Shown in pieces: positions 20,509 through 31,919 of a stretch of DNA of 51,289 nt (its first letter is position 1; each line of letters begins with the position of its first letter). The position numbers and the translations under genes were made by a program. The DNA lies in the NCBI GenBank assembly GCA_009602725.1, contig WELB01000039.1, forward strand, positions 224,331-275,619, written 5' to 3'. The notes under the pieces were generated by a model. That model saw nothing but the letters and a program-made list of their open reading frames with translations. It did not search any database and was not told the DNA's origin. This DNA comes from Spirogloea muscicola. Its lineage: Eukaryota > Streptophyta > Zygnematophyceae > Spirogloeales > Spirogloeaceae.

Positions 20509-22582
20509 ATGAAGGCGCTCATCCTCGTCGGCGGGTTCGGGACGCGGCTGCGGCCGCTCACGCTCAGCGTGCCGAAGCCGCTGGTCGACTTCGCCAACAA
20601 GCCGATGATCCTCCACCAGGCACCGCCCTGGCCCCGCTTCCACCCGATCTCTACCACAGCGCCTCTGCCTGCTCAGCAGATCCGCAGATCTGGTGTTGCG
20701 CCATTGTGGCCGCAAGCATTGATTGCTGACCTCTCTGATACGGATCCAGGGCTTCATGCCTACTTGGGGGATGAGCCGAGGCTCAGCATTGTATCACTTA
20801 CAACGGCCTTGACTGACAAGTCTATTTCTGCGTTGCTCCTGCTCAGATTGAAGCTCTGAAAGCTGCAGGTGTGACTGAAGTGGTCCTGGCCATCAACTAC
20901 CAGCCCCAGGCAAGTTGTTGATATCCTTGGTCTTCAACCTGTCGTGCTGTCTGCCCTCAAGGATCGCTTACCCGATCGGTGTTTGTCTTCGAGACGGCAA
21001 GGAATGGCATCACTCGGAAAGGCCAGTCACAATGCTCATTCAGGCCCTCTTCTTATCAACAGGTCATGTTGAGCTTCCTGAAGGATTTCGAGGCAGCCCT
21101 AGGAATCAAGATCGTGTGCTCGCAGGAGAAGGAGCCTATGGGGACCGCTGGTCCTTTGGCACTCGCTCGCGACATCCTGGCTGATGGTTCCGGAGATCCC
21201 TTTTTTGTTCTTAACAGCGACGTGATTAGCGAGTATCCCCTGGCAGATATGCTGGCCTTCCACAAGAAGACAGGAGCTGAAGCTTCTATTCTCGTCACAA
21301 AGGTACAATCAGACCTCGAGTTTCCTCCCACACTTACAGAGCCCCAACACTGGAAAGGCTCGAATGCTTTGTCCAGCAGCAAAATGTAGCCTAACGATGC
21401 TGCATTCTGTTGTTCAGGTTGACGAGCCTTCCAAGTATGGAGTTGTCGTCATGAATGAGGAGGATGGCACAGTGCAACGATTTGTTGAGAAGCCACAGAC
21501 ATTCGTTGGCAACAAGATCAATGCTGGAATCTACATTCTAAACCCAGAGACTCTGGACCGCATCGAGCTCCGCCCTACGTCCATTGAGAAGGTTGTCTCC
21601 TTGTCCTTGTCCCACATTTCTTTCTCTGGCTTGCCTAATCAACTTCGAGCTCAAATGCGCAGGCGGTCTTCTCCTTCATGTACGGTTGTGAGTTGACAGT
21701 CTGCAGTGCTGGCTTGTCTTTCTATAGCTCCACAACCGCATCAAGACTAGTCTATGACTCTTCATGCGATTAATTGTTGGTCAAAATAGAGTCTCTGCCT
21801 ATCTCTGATAACGTTCTTAGAGCTCTGTGATTGCAGGAGGTCTTCCCAAAGATTGCTGCAGAGAACAAGCTCTTTGCTATGGTCCTTCCAGGTTTCTGGA
21901 TGGACGTTGGTCAGCCTCGTGATTACATTCTTGGGCTTCGGCTCTACCTGGACTCTCTCCGGAAGCGCTTGTAGGTCATTCTTGAAACCAAGCAATATGC
22001 CATTGTTATCTCTTCGGATTCAGCAGGCATTCAAAGTCAGGCAAAGTGTATATTTGCAGTATGTAGTGGTGCAGCTGGCATTTCCTCCTCTGACTTGGGA
22101 CCTGGCCTTGTCCCTGTCCACAGCCCTGACAGACTGGCACATGGAGGCTTTATTACGGGCAATGTCTTGATTGATGAGACCGCAGAGATTGGTGAAGGGT
22201 GTCTCCTGGGACCAGATGTCTCAGTGGGACCTGGATGTGTCATTGAGCCGGGGGTCAGGCTTTCACGGTGCACAATACTGCGTGGTGTCCGTGTAAAAAA
22301 GCACGCCTGTATTTCTGGCTCCATCATCGGCTGGCACTCCAGGATTGGCCAGGTAATAGCTTGCAACCTATCCACTTCTGCAGATTTGAGCACAGAGATG
22401 TCCAAGCATAACTCACAATCTTGCTGACACATGGATTGCATTTGCAGTGGGCGCGTATTGAAAATATGAGCGTCCTTGGGGAAGATGTGAGTGTCCTTGA
22501 TGAGGTTTACTTGAATGGAGGGGTTGTCCTCCCACACAAGGAGATCAAAGCCAACATCCTGAAGCCGGAGATCATTATGTGA
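20509..22582 (+). CDS. GMPP: Mannose-1-phosphate guanylyltransferase (GDP-mannose pyrophosphorylase)
   Basis: Makes GDP-mannose from mannose-1-phosphate and GTP in the cytosol, feeding N-glycans, GPI anchors and, in plants and algae, ascorbate. Seven exons: 20509-20619, 20847-20909, 21063-21302, 21418-21591, 21837-21970, 22124-22352, 22448-22582; total 361 residues, the typical family length. The N-terminal nucleotidyltransferase signature [11 protein letters not shown] and PKPLVDF, the [16 protein letters not shown] block and [13 protein letters not shown] are intact. The C-terminal left-handed beta-helix has hexapeptide repeats ([19 protein letters not shown]) and ends LKPEIIM. Introns 1 and 2 use GC donors (CAG/GCACCG and CAG/GCAAGT) because the protein junctions [10 protein letters not shown] and QPQ/VMLSFL allow no GT site. 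No coding lesion was seen. Confidence 0.95.
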
Positions 22583-24106
22583 GGGATTGCAAGTGTATAA
22601 ACGCATGAGTTAGCACAGACCAATAGTGGACTTCTAGATCAGAGGCACTTCCACACTTGAGCTTCGTGTGAGAGTAGGTGCAGCACTGACACTACCCAGC
22701 AACAGAGTTTCACTAGCAGCAAGTGTAGGTCGCCTGTCCCCTTCAACTACAGGTAGAGACAGGCGTTGCAGCCTGACTTGCTGTGTTTTGATTTCGTCGA
22801 CGATGTACATGGGTGTTTTATTAGTGTGTTCCGAATGTCTTCTTTCCCTTGCAAGCCTTGCGCAAACAGTAACCTCGGTTGCTGAACACCAATTTCCAAA
22901 TTTCACATAACAAGGGCATGGTTGGCATGGCCGGTGAGTTGTGCTGATGCCGTGGAAGCTCTTCAAAGAGGACGCTGTCAGCTGTCAGCTCCGCGAAGCC
23001 AGGTGAAGCAGACAAGATAGCCTCTTCCAAACATTATGCAGCTTTAGCAGGTAGATCTATGAACCTTTAAGAGGACACAGAAGGTGCGCGTACAACAATA
23101 CTTTCATGAGGAAAATGAAGAGGATGATAGATATAGCTGTTCATAAGCGGCGGGGGTTTTTCATGATTCAGCTTCACTAGACTTAACAAGAGAGCCAGCA
23201 AGACGAGGCCACCACTTCACGACGAGGACGCATTGCCCTTATAAGTGGGAGATTACTTGGAGCTTCTCAAGTTGCTGTAGGCTGTAAGAAATCCATGACT
23301 AGGGGCCAAAGGAGTTGGTCGGGGAATCCACTGCCAGCGGGAAGGACAGAGGGAAGCTCCAACACGGACAGTAGCTCTGAGATTCCAGCCTCGCCCAGCA
23401 TAACGCACGGTCAAGATATAGGGCTTACCTTGTATGCCTCGCCTTGGCAGAGACGCAGAGCGCAGCATACATTGTTGTGTTCTCTGTAGAGTGTCCTCCT
23501 GATGGTGAATGCCTGCACGCATCTTGCAGCTGTGGGCCCTTGAGCTTTCTCATGCATGATGACTGCAGCTGTTGACTAGGATTGTCGGGCACTCGATCAT
23601 AGTAGCCACTTGCGTAGCTGCATGGTTTGCGATTTGTCACCCCTTTCAAAAGTTTCCCTCTCCAGTTGGGCCTGCATTTCACAGCCATCACCCCCTTTTC
23701 AAGAGCTACTCTTTAATGATGTATCTCGACCCTTCTGGGCTGGCTTCTTCTTGTTGGGGCCTTCCCTCTTGACCTTGTCCTAACCTTCTAGCTGGCCTTT
23801 CACAGCAACCGCACCTTGTGGAGAGCATTTGGAGAGCTTCCAATTTTAAGCTGGCCTCTCACAGCCATACTCACTTAACAATTATTTCCTAAGCTGGCCA
23901 GTCACAGCCATCGCCCTCCACTGGACGAGTCTTTCACTCAGGCCCTCCATCACCCGATACACACTCCATCCCCTTCGGAAGAAGAGCTTCCAGTTGAGGA
24001 ATGCGGCTCACAGGCACATTCCCAGCATATTACAGCCAACACCTTGCTGCTTCTTCTTCATTGGCTTACATCCGAAGAGCTCGTTGTGCTAGCTTCAGCG
24101 CTTTCC
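22583..24106. other. Intergenic with an array of hairpin-tail units
   Basis: 22583-23640 shows no recognisable gene. From 23640 to 23960 at least four units of the type TTGGGCCTGCATTTCACAGCCATC / AGCTGGCCTCTCACAGCCAT follow one another, with no LINE coding sequence in between. Confidence 0.5.
23650..23940 (+). repeat. Array of hairpin-tail units
   Basis: Units centred near 23670, 23795, 23860 and 23905 share GGCYNGC...TCACAGCC (a short imperfect stem-loop) followed by a C-rich segment. They match the LINE 3' tail elements and precede LINE copy 6. Confidence 0.65.
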
Positions 24107-24400
24107 CTGTCCGTCAGGGCGACGTCTTTCCGCCGGCTAGCTACTCAGACTTGCATCTCCTGACTGGAGGTTACTGAGCGTACCCCTGGATAATGTCTTC
24201 GTCCTAGTCCTTCGCACTCTGGCTCCTTCAGACCTTGTCCATTCCCTTGGGCTGGAATTTCCCAGCCACCAGTCAATCTGGCCGCGCTTTTCCCCTGGCC
24301 CCTTCGAACTTCGTCTTTCGTTTTACTGGGCTGGCCTCTCCCAGCCACCGCCCTCGCCTGGAGCGTCTTTCTCTCTTCAATGGGCGAGCCCTTTTTTCAG
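24107..24400 (+). mobile_element. RLE-LINE 3'-end fragment (copy 6) with tail
   Basis: Only about 24 codons remain (VRQGDVFPPASYSDLHLLTGGY-like ending, stop at 24176-24178), nearly identical to the end of copy 2. The tail follows: ATGTCTTCGTCCTAGTCC as in copy 2, then two hairpin units (GGGCTGGAATTTCCCAGCCACC near 24250 and GGGCTGGCCTCTCCCAGCCACC near 24330) and a CAATGGGCGAGCCC block near 24378. Confidence 0.75.
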
Positions 24401-24961
24401 TCTGCCTCTCATGCGCAACCGCGCGCGCCATCTCTGCAGAAGCGGCGCCGCCGGTCGCCCCCCCGGGTGAGAGATCCGGGCCCCCGGGCCGGGACCGGGA
24501 CCGGGACCGTGTGCTGCCCCGTGGGGCAAGGCCGGGCCTGGCAGCGCGGAGACGGGACCGGGGCGGTCAGGCTCGACCGGCGCCGGTCGGCGTGGGCGCC
24601 CACGTGGGGGCGCGCGGCGGCGCCGCGGGCTGGCTGCGGGCGGCCCAGGAGTGCGTATTGGCAATCGAGGCCCAGGGAGGGGTGACCCATTTGACAACCG
24701 ACTTGATCACGGCCCGGAAGGGGGGTCCTAGAGCCCGCCGCCGCAGGGACCCAGCGTCTGGGAAAGCGCCCCCCTCCCTCCTCCGCCCTCCTCCATCCTC
24801 CCCGCCCCTACAAATTAAACCTCTGGGCCGGGCCTTTTCCCAGCTCTGGGAGCTGCGGCGCCGATCACGACAACCGCTCGGGCTCGGGCCCGCTCGCTGT
24901 GCGCAGGCTGCATTGGCTTCCACGCGCCGCAGCAGCGCCGCGCGACCTGCGCCCTGAAGCC

Positions 24962-27748
24962 ATGGTGGTGCAGTGCGCGTGTCCGCCCGTGGCCTCTACC
25001 TCGGCGGCGTGCCCCGGCGCCCTCCGGCTGATCTCGCTGCCGGCGGCCACGAGTGCCCCCTCCGCGAGGGCGCGGGCGGCCCCGATCGCCGCGCGCAGGC
25101 TGCACATGTCGGTCTCTACGCAGCAGCAGGAGAGCAAGGAGGCCGCGGAGGCCAAGCTCTGGGGCGGCCGCTTCGAGGAGACGGTCACTCCGGCTGTGGA
25201 GAAGTTTGGGCAGTCTGTGTCCTATGACAAGAAGCTGTACAAGCATGACTTGATGGGGAGCCGTGCTCACGCCACCATGCTCGCTGCTCAGGTGCAGAAT
25301 CCGCACCATTCTTAGCAGTGCTCTCTTATGAGGAGCCCAGAATCGTTTCCATTGAGAGGCTCTTTTGGTCAGCAGTCAAGCTAGCAGAGGCGCGATCATG
25401 TCTGTGCTGGCATGCTGTCAGCGCCCTTACTTTGCTGCTCAAGCAAGCTAACGTTCAATGCAGTGTGTCAGATTCCTGCATGCTGGTGATTGGAGTCCTC
25501 CTGGCCTACACTCCCTGATCTTGTTTTGCCTCACAATTTTGCAGGGCTTGATGTCAGAGCAAGAGCGGGACGCTATCATCAATGGACTCAATGCCATTGA
25601 GCAGCAGATCGAGTCTGGGGAGTTTGTATGGCGGGCTGACAGGGAGGACGTTCACATGAACGTGGAGGCTGCTCTTATTGACCAGATTGGCGAGCCGGCC
25701 AAGAAACTTCACACAGCCCGCAGCAGGAATGACCAGGTCTGCACAGACGTGCGGTTGTACTGCCGCGACGCTATCGATGACATTGTGGACCGTACTCACA
25801 AGCTCCAGGTGAGTCTCTGAAGGCAACAACTAAAGTAGGAGATTCTCGTCCCTCCGAGGTGCTCTTCCAAGCATCAAAAGTCTTTTAGCTGCAATGCAAT
25901 GTGAGCACAACACGTAAATGAGATGCCAATCATTTCAGAGGACGTATGACTCACTTCCCGACTTGATTGGCTGCTTGACTGCAGATGGCTCTTGTGAAGC
26001 TTGCTGCTGCCAATGCAGGACTAGTAGTGCCTGGGTACACGCACCTACAACGGGCTCAGCCCCTACTTCTCCAGCATGTCCTCCTCGCCTTTGTTGAGAT
26101 GGTTAGTCCAACATCCACAACCAAGGCTGAGAGATTATTATACAGACTTGCTAGGGTGCCATGGTGGACTGGATGTTGTAATTACTACGCTTCACGCTCA
26201 TCTGCTTACTACCACCACAAGAATCAATGTTGCAGGGCCTAGATCATCATTCTAACTTCAGGAATTTGTCTTGGACAGCTTGAGCGAGATGCTGGTAGGT
26301 TGGCTGACTGTCGCGCTCGCCTCAACTTCTCTCCCTTGGGGTCATGTGCGCTGGCTGGCACCGGGCTTCCAATTGACCGCCACGCAACTGCTGCTGCTCT
26401 TGGCTTCACGGCTCCACTGAGGAACAGGTATGCTGCTCGCCGAGTATGGAGTGAGCAAGCAGAGCAAGCAAGGAAGACAGAGAAAGAGAGAGAGAGAGAG
26501 ATACCTATTTCACACATGCATATATGCACATACTGGGCGGTGGAGGGGGGGGAGGCTCAGTTGATGAATATAAAGGAGGAAGAAGCCCATGTCATACCTG
26601 ACTGTAGAGGTGGGAATGCACTATAATCATTACCGTGATGAGTTGCTCTTAGTCAGAATAGACTAGTTAAGGTACTTAAGGTGCTGAACGTAAATGTGTG
26701 CAGTGTGGACGGCGTTTCAGATCGCGACTTTGTCATCGAATTTCTGGCAGCCAATTCTATCATCGCCATCCACACCTCAAGATTGGCGGAGGAATGGGTG
26801 CTCTGGGCCACCGAAGAGTACGGATTCTTGACACCAAATGACAGGGTCTCGACTGGCAGCAGCATCATGCCACAGAAGAAGAACCCCGATCCGATGGAGA
26901 TCGTGCGGGGTAAAACAGCAAGAGTAGTAGGGGACTTGACTACACTGTTGGTGCTGTGCAAGGGTCTTCCGCTTGCGTACAACCGGGACCTGCAGGTCGG
27001 CCAGCTCTCATCTTCACACTCGGTGACTCTATCTTAACGCCACAGGTGCAATAGAATGGGTGCATGTTCACTGAGTCATACAATCTAACCTAATGCTTCT
27101 GCAGGCAGCCACAACCACAGTGGTAGCTTATTGGGACTTCTGTCAGTGACTAATGCTCTGGGTGGTCAAACTACAGGAAGACAAGGAACCTCTTTTTGAC
27201 AGCGTGGAGACTATCATAGCTGTGCTCGAGGTGACAGCAGAGTTTGCAAACAATGTGACCTTCAACAAGGATCGCATTCAGCAGTCCCTTCCTCAAGGAC
27301 ACTTGGATGCTACAACCCTGGCTGATTACCTGGTCTACAAGGTGAGCTCTCCACCCAATTTCTGCCTGCTGCTGTGTCTTTTCAGCAGCTCTTCATTCCA
27401 ATAGCACCTTGAGCCAAGGTTGACGGACTGTCCTTTCCCTCATTGCATTATCGTGATATCTTTTGCCAAGTGGTGTGCCGTCTGCTTTTGGCTGTGCAGG
27501 GTATGCCCTTCCGCACCTCACACGATGTCGTAGGCAGAGCCGTTGCCCTTGCTGTCTCCAAGCGTGTGGAACTGCAAGCACTGTCCTTGGAGGAGCTCAG
27601 GAGCATCAATCCCATCTTTGAGGATGATGTCTACTCCTTCCTCGGGGTCGAGAACTCCATAGGCAAATTCAGGTCTTACGGCTCAACAGGTGCTGCTTGC
27701 GTGTCCGAGCAGATGGCTTTCTGGCAGAAGAAGCTTGGCATGGCTTGA
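24962..27748 (+). CDS. ARG7: Argininosuccinate lyase, chloroplast-targeted
   Basis: Last step of arginine synthesis: argininosuccinate to arginine plus fumarate, in the chloroplast of green algae. Seven exons: 24962-25291, 25545-25808, 25985-26101, 26279-26427, 26704-26995, 27177-27341, 27500-27748; phases agree and total 521 residues. Residues 1-60 form a Ser/Ala/Arg-rich transit peptide; the mature enzyme begins near KLWGGRFEE. Signature motifs are present: [20 protein letters not shown], and the fumarase/aspartase-family signature [13 protein letters not shown]. The catalytic His of the THLQ block and the mobile-loop Ser of SSIMPQKKN are present. The C-terminal domain ([21 protein letters not shown]) is complete. 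Intron 4 contains a GA microsatellite. TGTAA motifs lie at 27909 and 27943. ARG7 is the name used in Chlamydomonas. Confidence 0.96.
26479..26501 (+). repeat. (GA)n microsatellite in ARG7 intron 4
   Basis: A run of about eleven AG dinucleotides, slightly interrupted upstream, sits between exons 4 and 5. Confidence 0.8.
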
Positions 27749-27942
27749 AGATTGTCTGTGGCTGTGCAGCTCCTATGCTGCAGTCCTCAGCTTTTGAGTC
27801 GAAAATTCTTTGCTCCAACCGAGTTTCTCTGTTTGTAGTAATACATGCATCTCTATTCTGCAGCTTGCTGTCAATGACAGCCTTACACAAGCACAGCTGC
27901 TTGACTATTGTAAAGAGAATGGGCTCAATAATTTCTATACAG

Positions 27943-27947
27943 TGTAA
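27943..27947 (+). terminator. TGTAA polyadenylation motif of ARG7
   Basis: Lies 195 bp past the ARG7 stop; a second TGTAA lies at 27909-27913. Together they mark the convergent boundary with TRS33. Confidence 0.55.
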
Positions 27948-28284
27948 TGAGTTGCTTTCTTGACTGAAAGCTCAAAATCCTGGATCCTTCCCATCAGCAA
28001 TACGAGGACTTGACACACTTCGTCTGCAGCAATTCGGCTCTGTTGACCTCCATAAGGGTCGTCTGAAGTGCGCAAGTCCTGCGGCTGCTCAGTGCCAAGA
28101 AAAGTCTGCAAGGGTAATCTGCGATACTGGTAAGTGTCACTTGATGTATATTTAATGTCATCAACACAACTTGTCTGCAAGTCTGACATGAGCTGCCGGT
28201 GCAAACATTGTGAGGTGAGCTTGAAGGGCAGCAAGCGAAGGTCCTCGGCACTGACCAGATGCTTATCAATCAAAAGTGGCGACC

Positions 28285-29719
28285 TCATGATTTGATTCTG
28301 ACAGTAAATGAACCTGCACTTGCACAGCAGCAGCTATCTGTGTCACAAGACCCGAGCTGAACATTGATCTGAAATCGCACAGCATTTATCTCACGTGCCA
28401 AGTTCTCCTGTCCATGGTTCCAAACACCAGAAGAGCACTGCTCTTCAGCAAATGCAGGACAGTAAACTCACATGCAGGCAATGTTGCAATCTCAGCAGAT
28501 ACTGCACATGGCACTCCCAAACTTGTAAGAGCCCCACGGATGAGGCCGCAGGAGAAGTACAGATACTGGCCAGCGGCCTGCGTTGCGGAGACTAGGCCAC
28601 CATCTGTGTGCAGAGATATACCGGAAATGAGCGCGTGTCCATGACAAGGCTGCGGAACCAGGATGCAAGGGCTGCTACTCCAGGCTTGTGTTCGGGTCAT
28701 GAAAGCACTCAAAAATCAGCGATCAAGAGATTTTCAACTTATGACCTAGCAATAGGATGTGGCACGATGGTCCCGAGATCTGAAAGCACGGCGTCTCGCC
28801 AGGTAGCCAGGAGCTCTTGGAAATGCTTCCTTTCTCACTCACCCTTGGTCGTGGGCACTTCATGCGGGGGCGTGCCAGCTGGAGAGATCCGCGTGAGCCA
28901 GCGGAAGCGGTTGTCCTGGAGGACGAAGACGCCCTGCAGGACAGGATGGTCTTGTGCTCACCATGAGTTGCCCTGACGAACCATTGCAGCAGAAGCTCCA
29001 TACTCGCTTCTCCAGAGCGAATTGGGCTGCTAAGAAGGGGCCCCAAGAGCATCCACACAATGAGACTTAGTCTTAGGGGTTAGGATTTCAGATGAGGGTA
29101 TAGGGTCTAAGGTTGAGGGTTTTGGATTGAGGGTTTATGAAGAGGAAGAGGCGTCGGACCCACCCGGTGGTTGGTCTTGAGGTTGTCCACCTGCTTCTTG
29201 AAGACCTCCGCCCAAAAGTCCTTGCAGATGAACTTGATGACGTCCAAGTGGTCGGCAAACCGCGGCCGCTCCTTGGTGTACCTGCGCGCCGCAGCGGCCG
29301 TCCCGGACCTTGAGCTCGCTAGCTCGCTCGCTCGCCCCACTCGCTTTCTCGGGAGCAGCGGAGCAGCGGCCATGGCTGGCCTGTCCAGCGCCGCCCTGCT
29401 CTTGGCCTTAGCCTGTGCTTGCGGCTCTTCTCTATCCTCTGCTTGTGGGCGCGCCGGTGGCGGGTGCCCGCAAAGGCCGCAGCATGCCATGGCTGGAGCA
29501 GAGGAGCTCCCGGCTCGCGACTCGAGCCGGCAGGCCGCCATGGCGCCGCGCCGCGCACCTCTCGGCGAGCTGCTGGCCGACCTGGAACCCGATGGCCTCG
29601 ATGCGGCGGCCCGCGAGGTCGGGCCGCCCGCCGCCCAGCATGCCGCCGTACGCCGCCACCAGCTCCATGCCCAGCACGTCCACGCAGGCCTCCGCCACCT
29701 CCCGCGCCGCCATCGCCAT
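28285..29719 (-). CDS. TRS33: TRAPP complex subunit 6 / Trs33
   Basis: Core subunit of the TRAPP tethering complex that acts as a Rab GEF in ER-Golgi traffic. Five minus-strand exons: 29719-29559, 29281-29164, 28933-28843, 28603-28472, 28313-28285; all phases fit, 176 residues, close to the usual length. Diagnostic segments in order: [51 protein letters not shown], the buried strand [28 protein letters not shown] and the C-terminus [12 protein letters not shown]. The last exon has only 29 coding bases and was identified from the family ending. The gene is divergent from OST3 with 171 bp between the two ATGs. The start is the first of two nearby Met codons (MAMAAREV). Confidence 0.93.
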
Positions 29720-29890
29720 CGCCGCGCCGCCGCGTTCTCCGCCGCCGCCGCCGGCGGCGGCGCCGCGCACGGCTCCCCGCTGGCCACAGATCACCACTGA
29801 AGCCTTAAACCCCAACCACGGCCGTTAAACCCCGATATCCATTGATCAGAAGCTAGCTACCCCCAGGGCGTTGCTTCCCAAACGTCCGCC
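29720..29890. promoter_or_regulatory. Short bidirectional promoter between TRS33 and OST3
   Basis: The 171 bp between the two start codons must serve both genes. It contains CCTTAAACCCCAACC and GTTAAACCCCGAT (29803-29830), which resemble the AAACCC telo-box core of plant housekeeping promoters. That functional reading is inference. Confidence 0.5.
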
Positions 29891-31225
29891 ATGGCGGCGC
29901 CGGCCCCGCCGCCGCTGCTGGCGCTGCTGGCGTCGCTGCTGCTGGCCGCCGCGGCGGCGNTGGCGTGGTGCGGCTGGACGGCGGGGCGTTCGAGCGCTAC
30001 CGCGGGCCCCCGGAGCCGCGGCCGTACCGCATGGCCGTCTTCTTCGACGCCAAGCAGCTGCGCGACAACTCCGAGCTGCGCCTCCGCGAGCTCCGCGCCG
30101 ACTTCGGCCTCGTCGCCGCCGCCTTCCGCAAGCACCACCCCGCCGGCTCCGACGCCGCCAACGCCGTCTTCTTCTTCGAGATCGAGTTCTCGCAGGCCAA
30201 GGTGCGCGCCTTCGCCGTCCCTCCTCCATGGCTGCTCCTAGTGGGCTCCCTCTGCCGTCGTCGTCGTGACGGACCCATCACTTTGGTGCTGGACCGCTTC
30301 TGGCATCGCGCATGGCATTGGGGCCTTCTGATGTCACAGAGCTCCCACTAACCGGGCCTTCGTCTCGTCTCGCCTGACGTGGGCCAGGACGTGTTCCAGC
30401 GCTATGGCATCAGCATGCTGCCGCACTTCCGGGTCTTCGGGCCGGGCCGCGACGAGCCTGCCGACGAGATGCGCTTCGACCAGTTCGACCGCAGCCTGGA
30501 GGGCATCGTGGCCTTCGTGCAGCACCGCACCAACGTCAGCATCGGCCCCGTGGCACGGCCCCCGCCCATCAGCAAGCAGGCGCTCGGCATCATCGTCGCG
30601 GTGCTGGTCGTCGCGGCGCCGTACGTTGGCACCAAGCTCATGACGATGCGCACGCCGCTGCACGACGCGCGCCTCTGGGCGTTGGCTGGCGTCGTCATAT
30701 ACTGGTTCTCCGTCTCCGGCGGCATGTACAATATCATCCGCGGCATGCCTATGTTCATGCAGGACCGAGAGCGCCCAGGTACACGGCCCACACCTATCAC
30801 CACATTCCTTGCGAATCAAGGCACCTGCATTCACCACCGCCTGTACTGAATGAGCCTCAGGCCTTTGACTTGGTGGTTAGTGCCACCAGTGTCGCTGAGT
30901 GGCCACATTTGTGCAGTTTCCGCTGACTCGTGTTGCCAACGGCTCTGCTGCGGCACCAGGAAAGATAGTGTACTTCTTCAAGGGCTCTGGCGCACAGCTG
31001 GGCACGGAGGGATTCACCTCGGGCGGCCTCTATTGCTCCGTGGGCCTCATCCTTGCGGCCGCCACGCACCTCGTGCCGCGCATCCAGTCCAAGACTGTGC
31101 AGCGCGTCGTGATGGGTACCTGCCTGGTTGTCGCCTACGGCGCCGCGCGCCAGCTCCTGGAGCTCAACAAGTGGAAGCAGGGGGGTTACTGGGCCCACGC
31201 ATACTGGCCGCGCGGATGGCGGTAG
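29891..31225 (+). CDS. OST3: Oligosaccharyltransferase subunit OST3/OST6, frame interrupted by an assembly N
   Basis: Subunit of the ER oligosaccharyltransferase that assists N-glycosylation of selected sites. Exons: 29891-30201, 30388-30778, 30960-31225 (TAG). Residues 1-23 form a signal peptide (LLALLASLLLAAAAA). A lumenal thioredoxin-like domain follows (PYRMAVFFDAKQL, FFFEIEFSQAK, YGISMLPHFRVFGP); like other plant/algal members it lacks a CXXC pair in this region. Four membrane spans follow (ALGIIVAVLVVAAP; LAGVVIYWFSVSGGMYNIIRG; a span beginning LYCSVGLILAAATH; VVMGTCLVVAYGA), ending HAYWPRGWR. Exon 1 as given is 311 bp and changes frame at the N at 29960. The two halves are in different frames, so the N stands for a gap of unknown length and is not taken as a mutation. 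A TGTAA lies at 31427. Confidence 0.92.
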
Positions 31226-31426
31226 CTCTTTACGCCACCACAGTGCACATTGCCCCGGCTTTTTGACTGCAAATAAGCCCGTGAGCCCTTTGTCCCTGCT
31301 TTGTCGCCAAAGCAGCAGGTGGATGAAATTAATTACAGCTTGTGTACGCGACACTGAGGTGCTAGCCGGATGCCCATCTTGCTTGTCCAGCAATGCTCTC
31401 ATGTGTGTACCACCAACTTTTGCTCC

Positions 31427-31431
31427 TGTAA
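31427..31431 (+). terminator. TGTAA polyadenylation motif of OST3
   Basis: Lies 202 bp after the OST3 stop, with no further coding sequence before it. Confidence 0.55.
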
Positions 31432-31919
31432 GTCAAGCACCTTGATTTGCAGCAATTGTACTGGACATCAACTTGCTCTGATTGCGCAATCTGGTCCTGC
31501 TGCAACCACCACAACCAGCCTTGGCTGTAGCTCGTGACAGGGAAGTGAAAGCTGCGCCAGTAGATTGCGGAGTGACTGGGCCGAGGAGGAGGACGACCTT
31601 TAGGCAGGACGATCGTCGTATGAACGGTCAAATGAAGCTACAAAGTATCTAAGCAGAGATATACAGGTTCTCTTCGGCTGTGCAAAAATGTCAAGTCCAA
31701 GTCATGTGCAGGATATGAGCAAAAAGCGGCTGACTGGCCACCACTATGCCCTCCTAGCAATAGTGGCAGCGGTGCACTATGCAGAAAGTCGGCCTCTACT
31801 GACGCAGCAGTAAGCCTCGCTCTCAAGCAGAGCAGCTGGCAACGCCGAGTATGATCTAGCATGTGGTGAGGTGCCACTGAGGTCTAGGTAAGGTGGCCTT
31901 TCGTGCAGCGAGGCGGTTC

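Noticed and set aside
28723-29058. In-frame TGA after TRS33 exon 3 (GAG TGA) as a sign of a pseudogene
   Set aside because: Splicing from the GTGAGT donor at 28842 to the acceptor before 28603 restores frame and matches the family, so the TGA is intronic.
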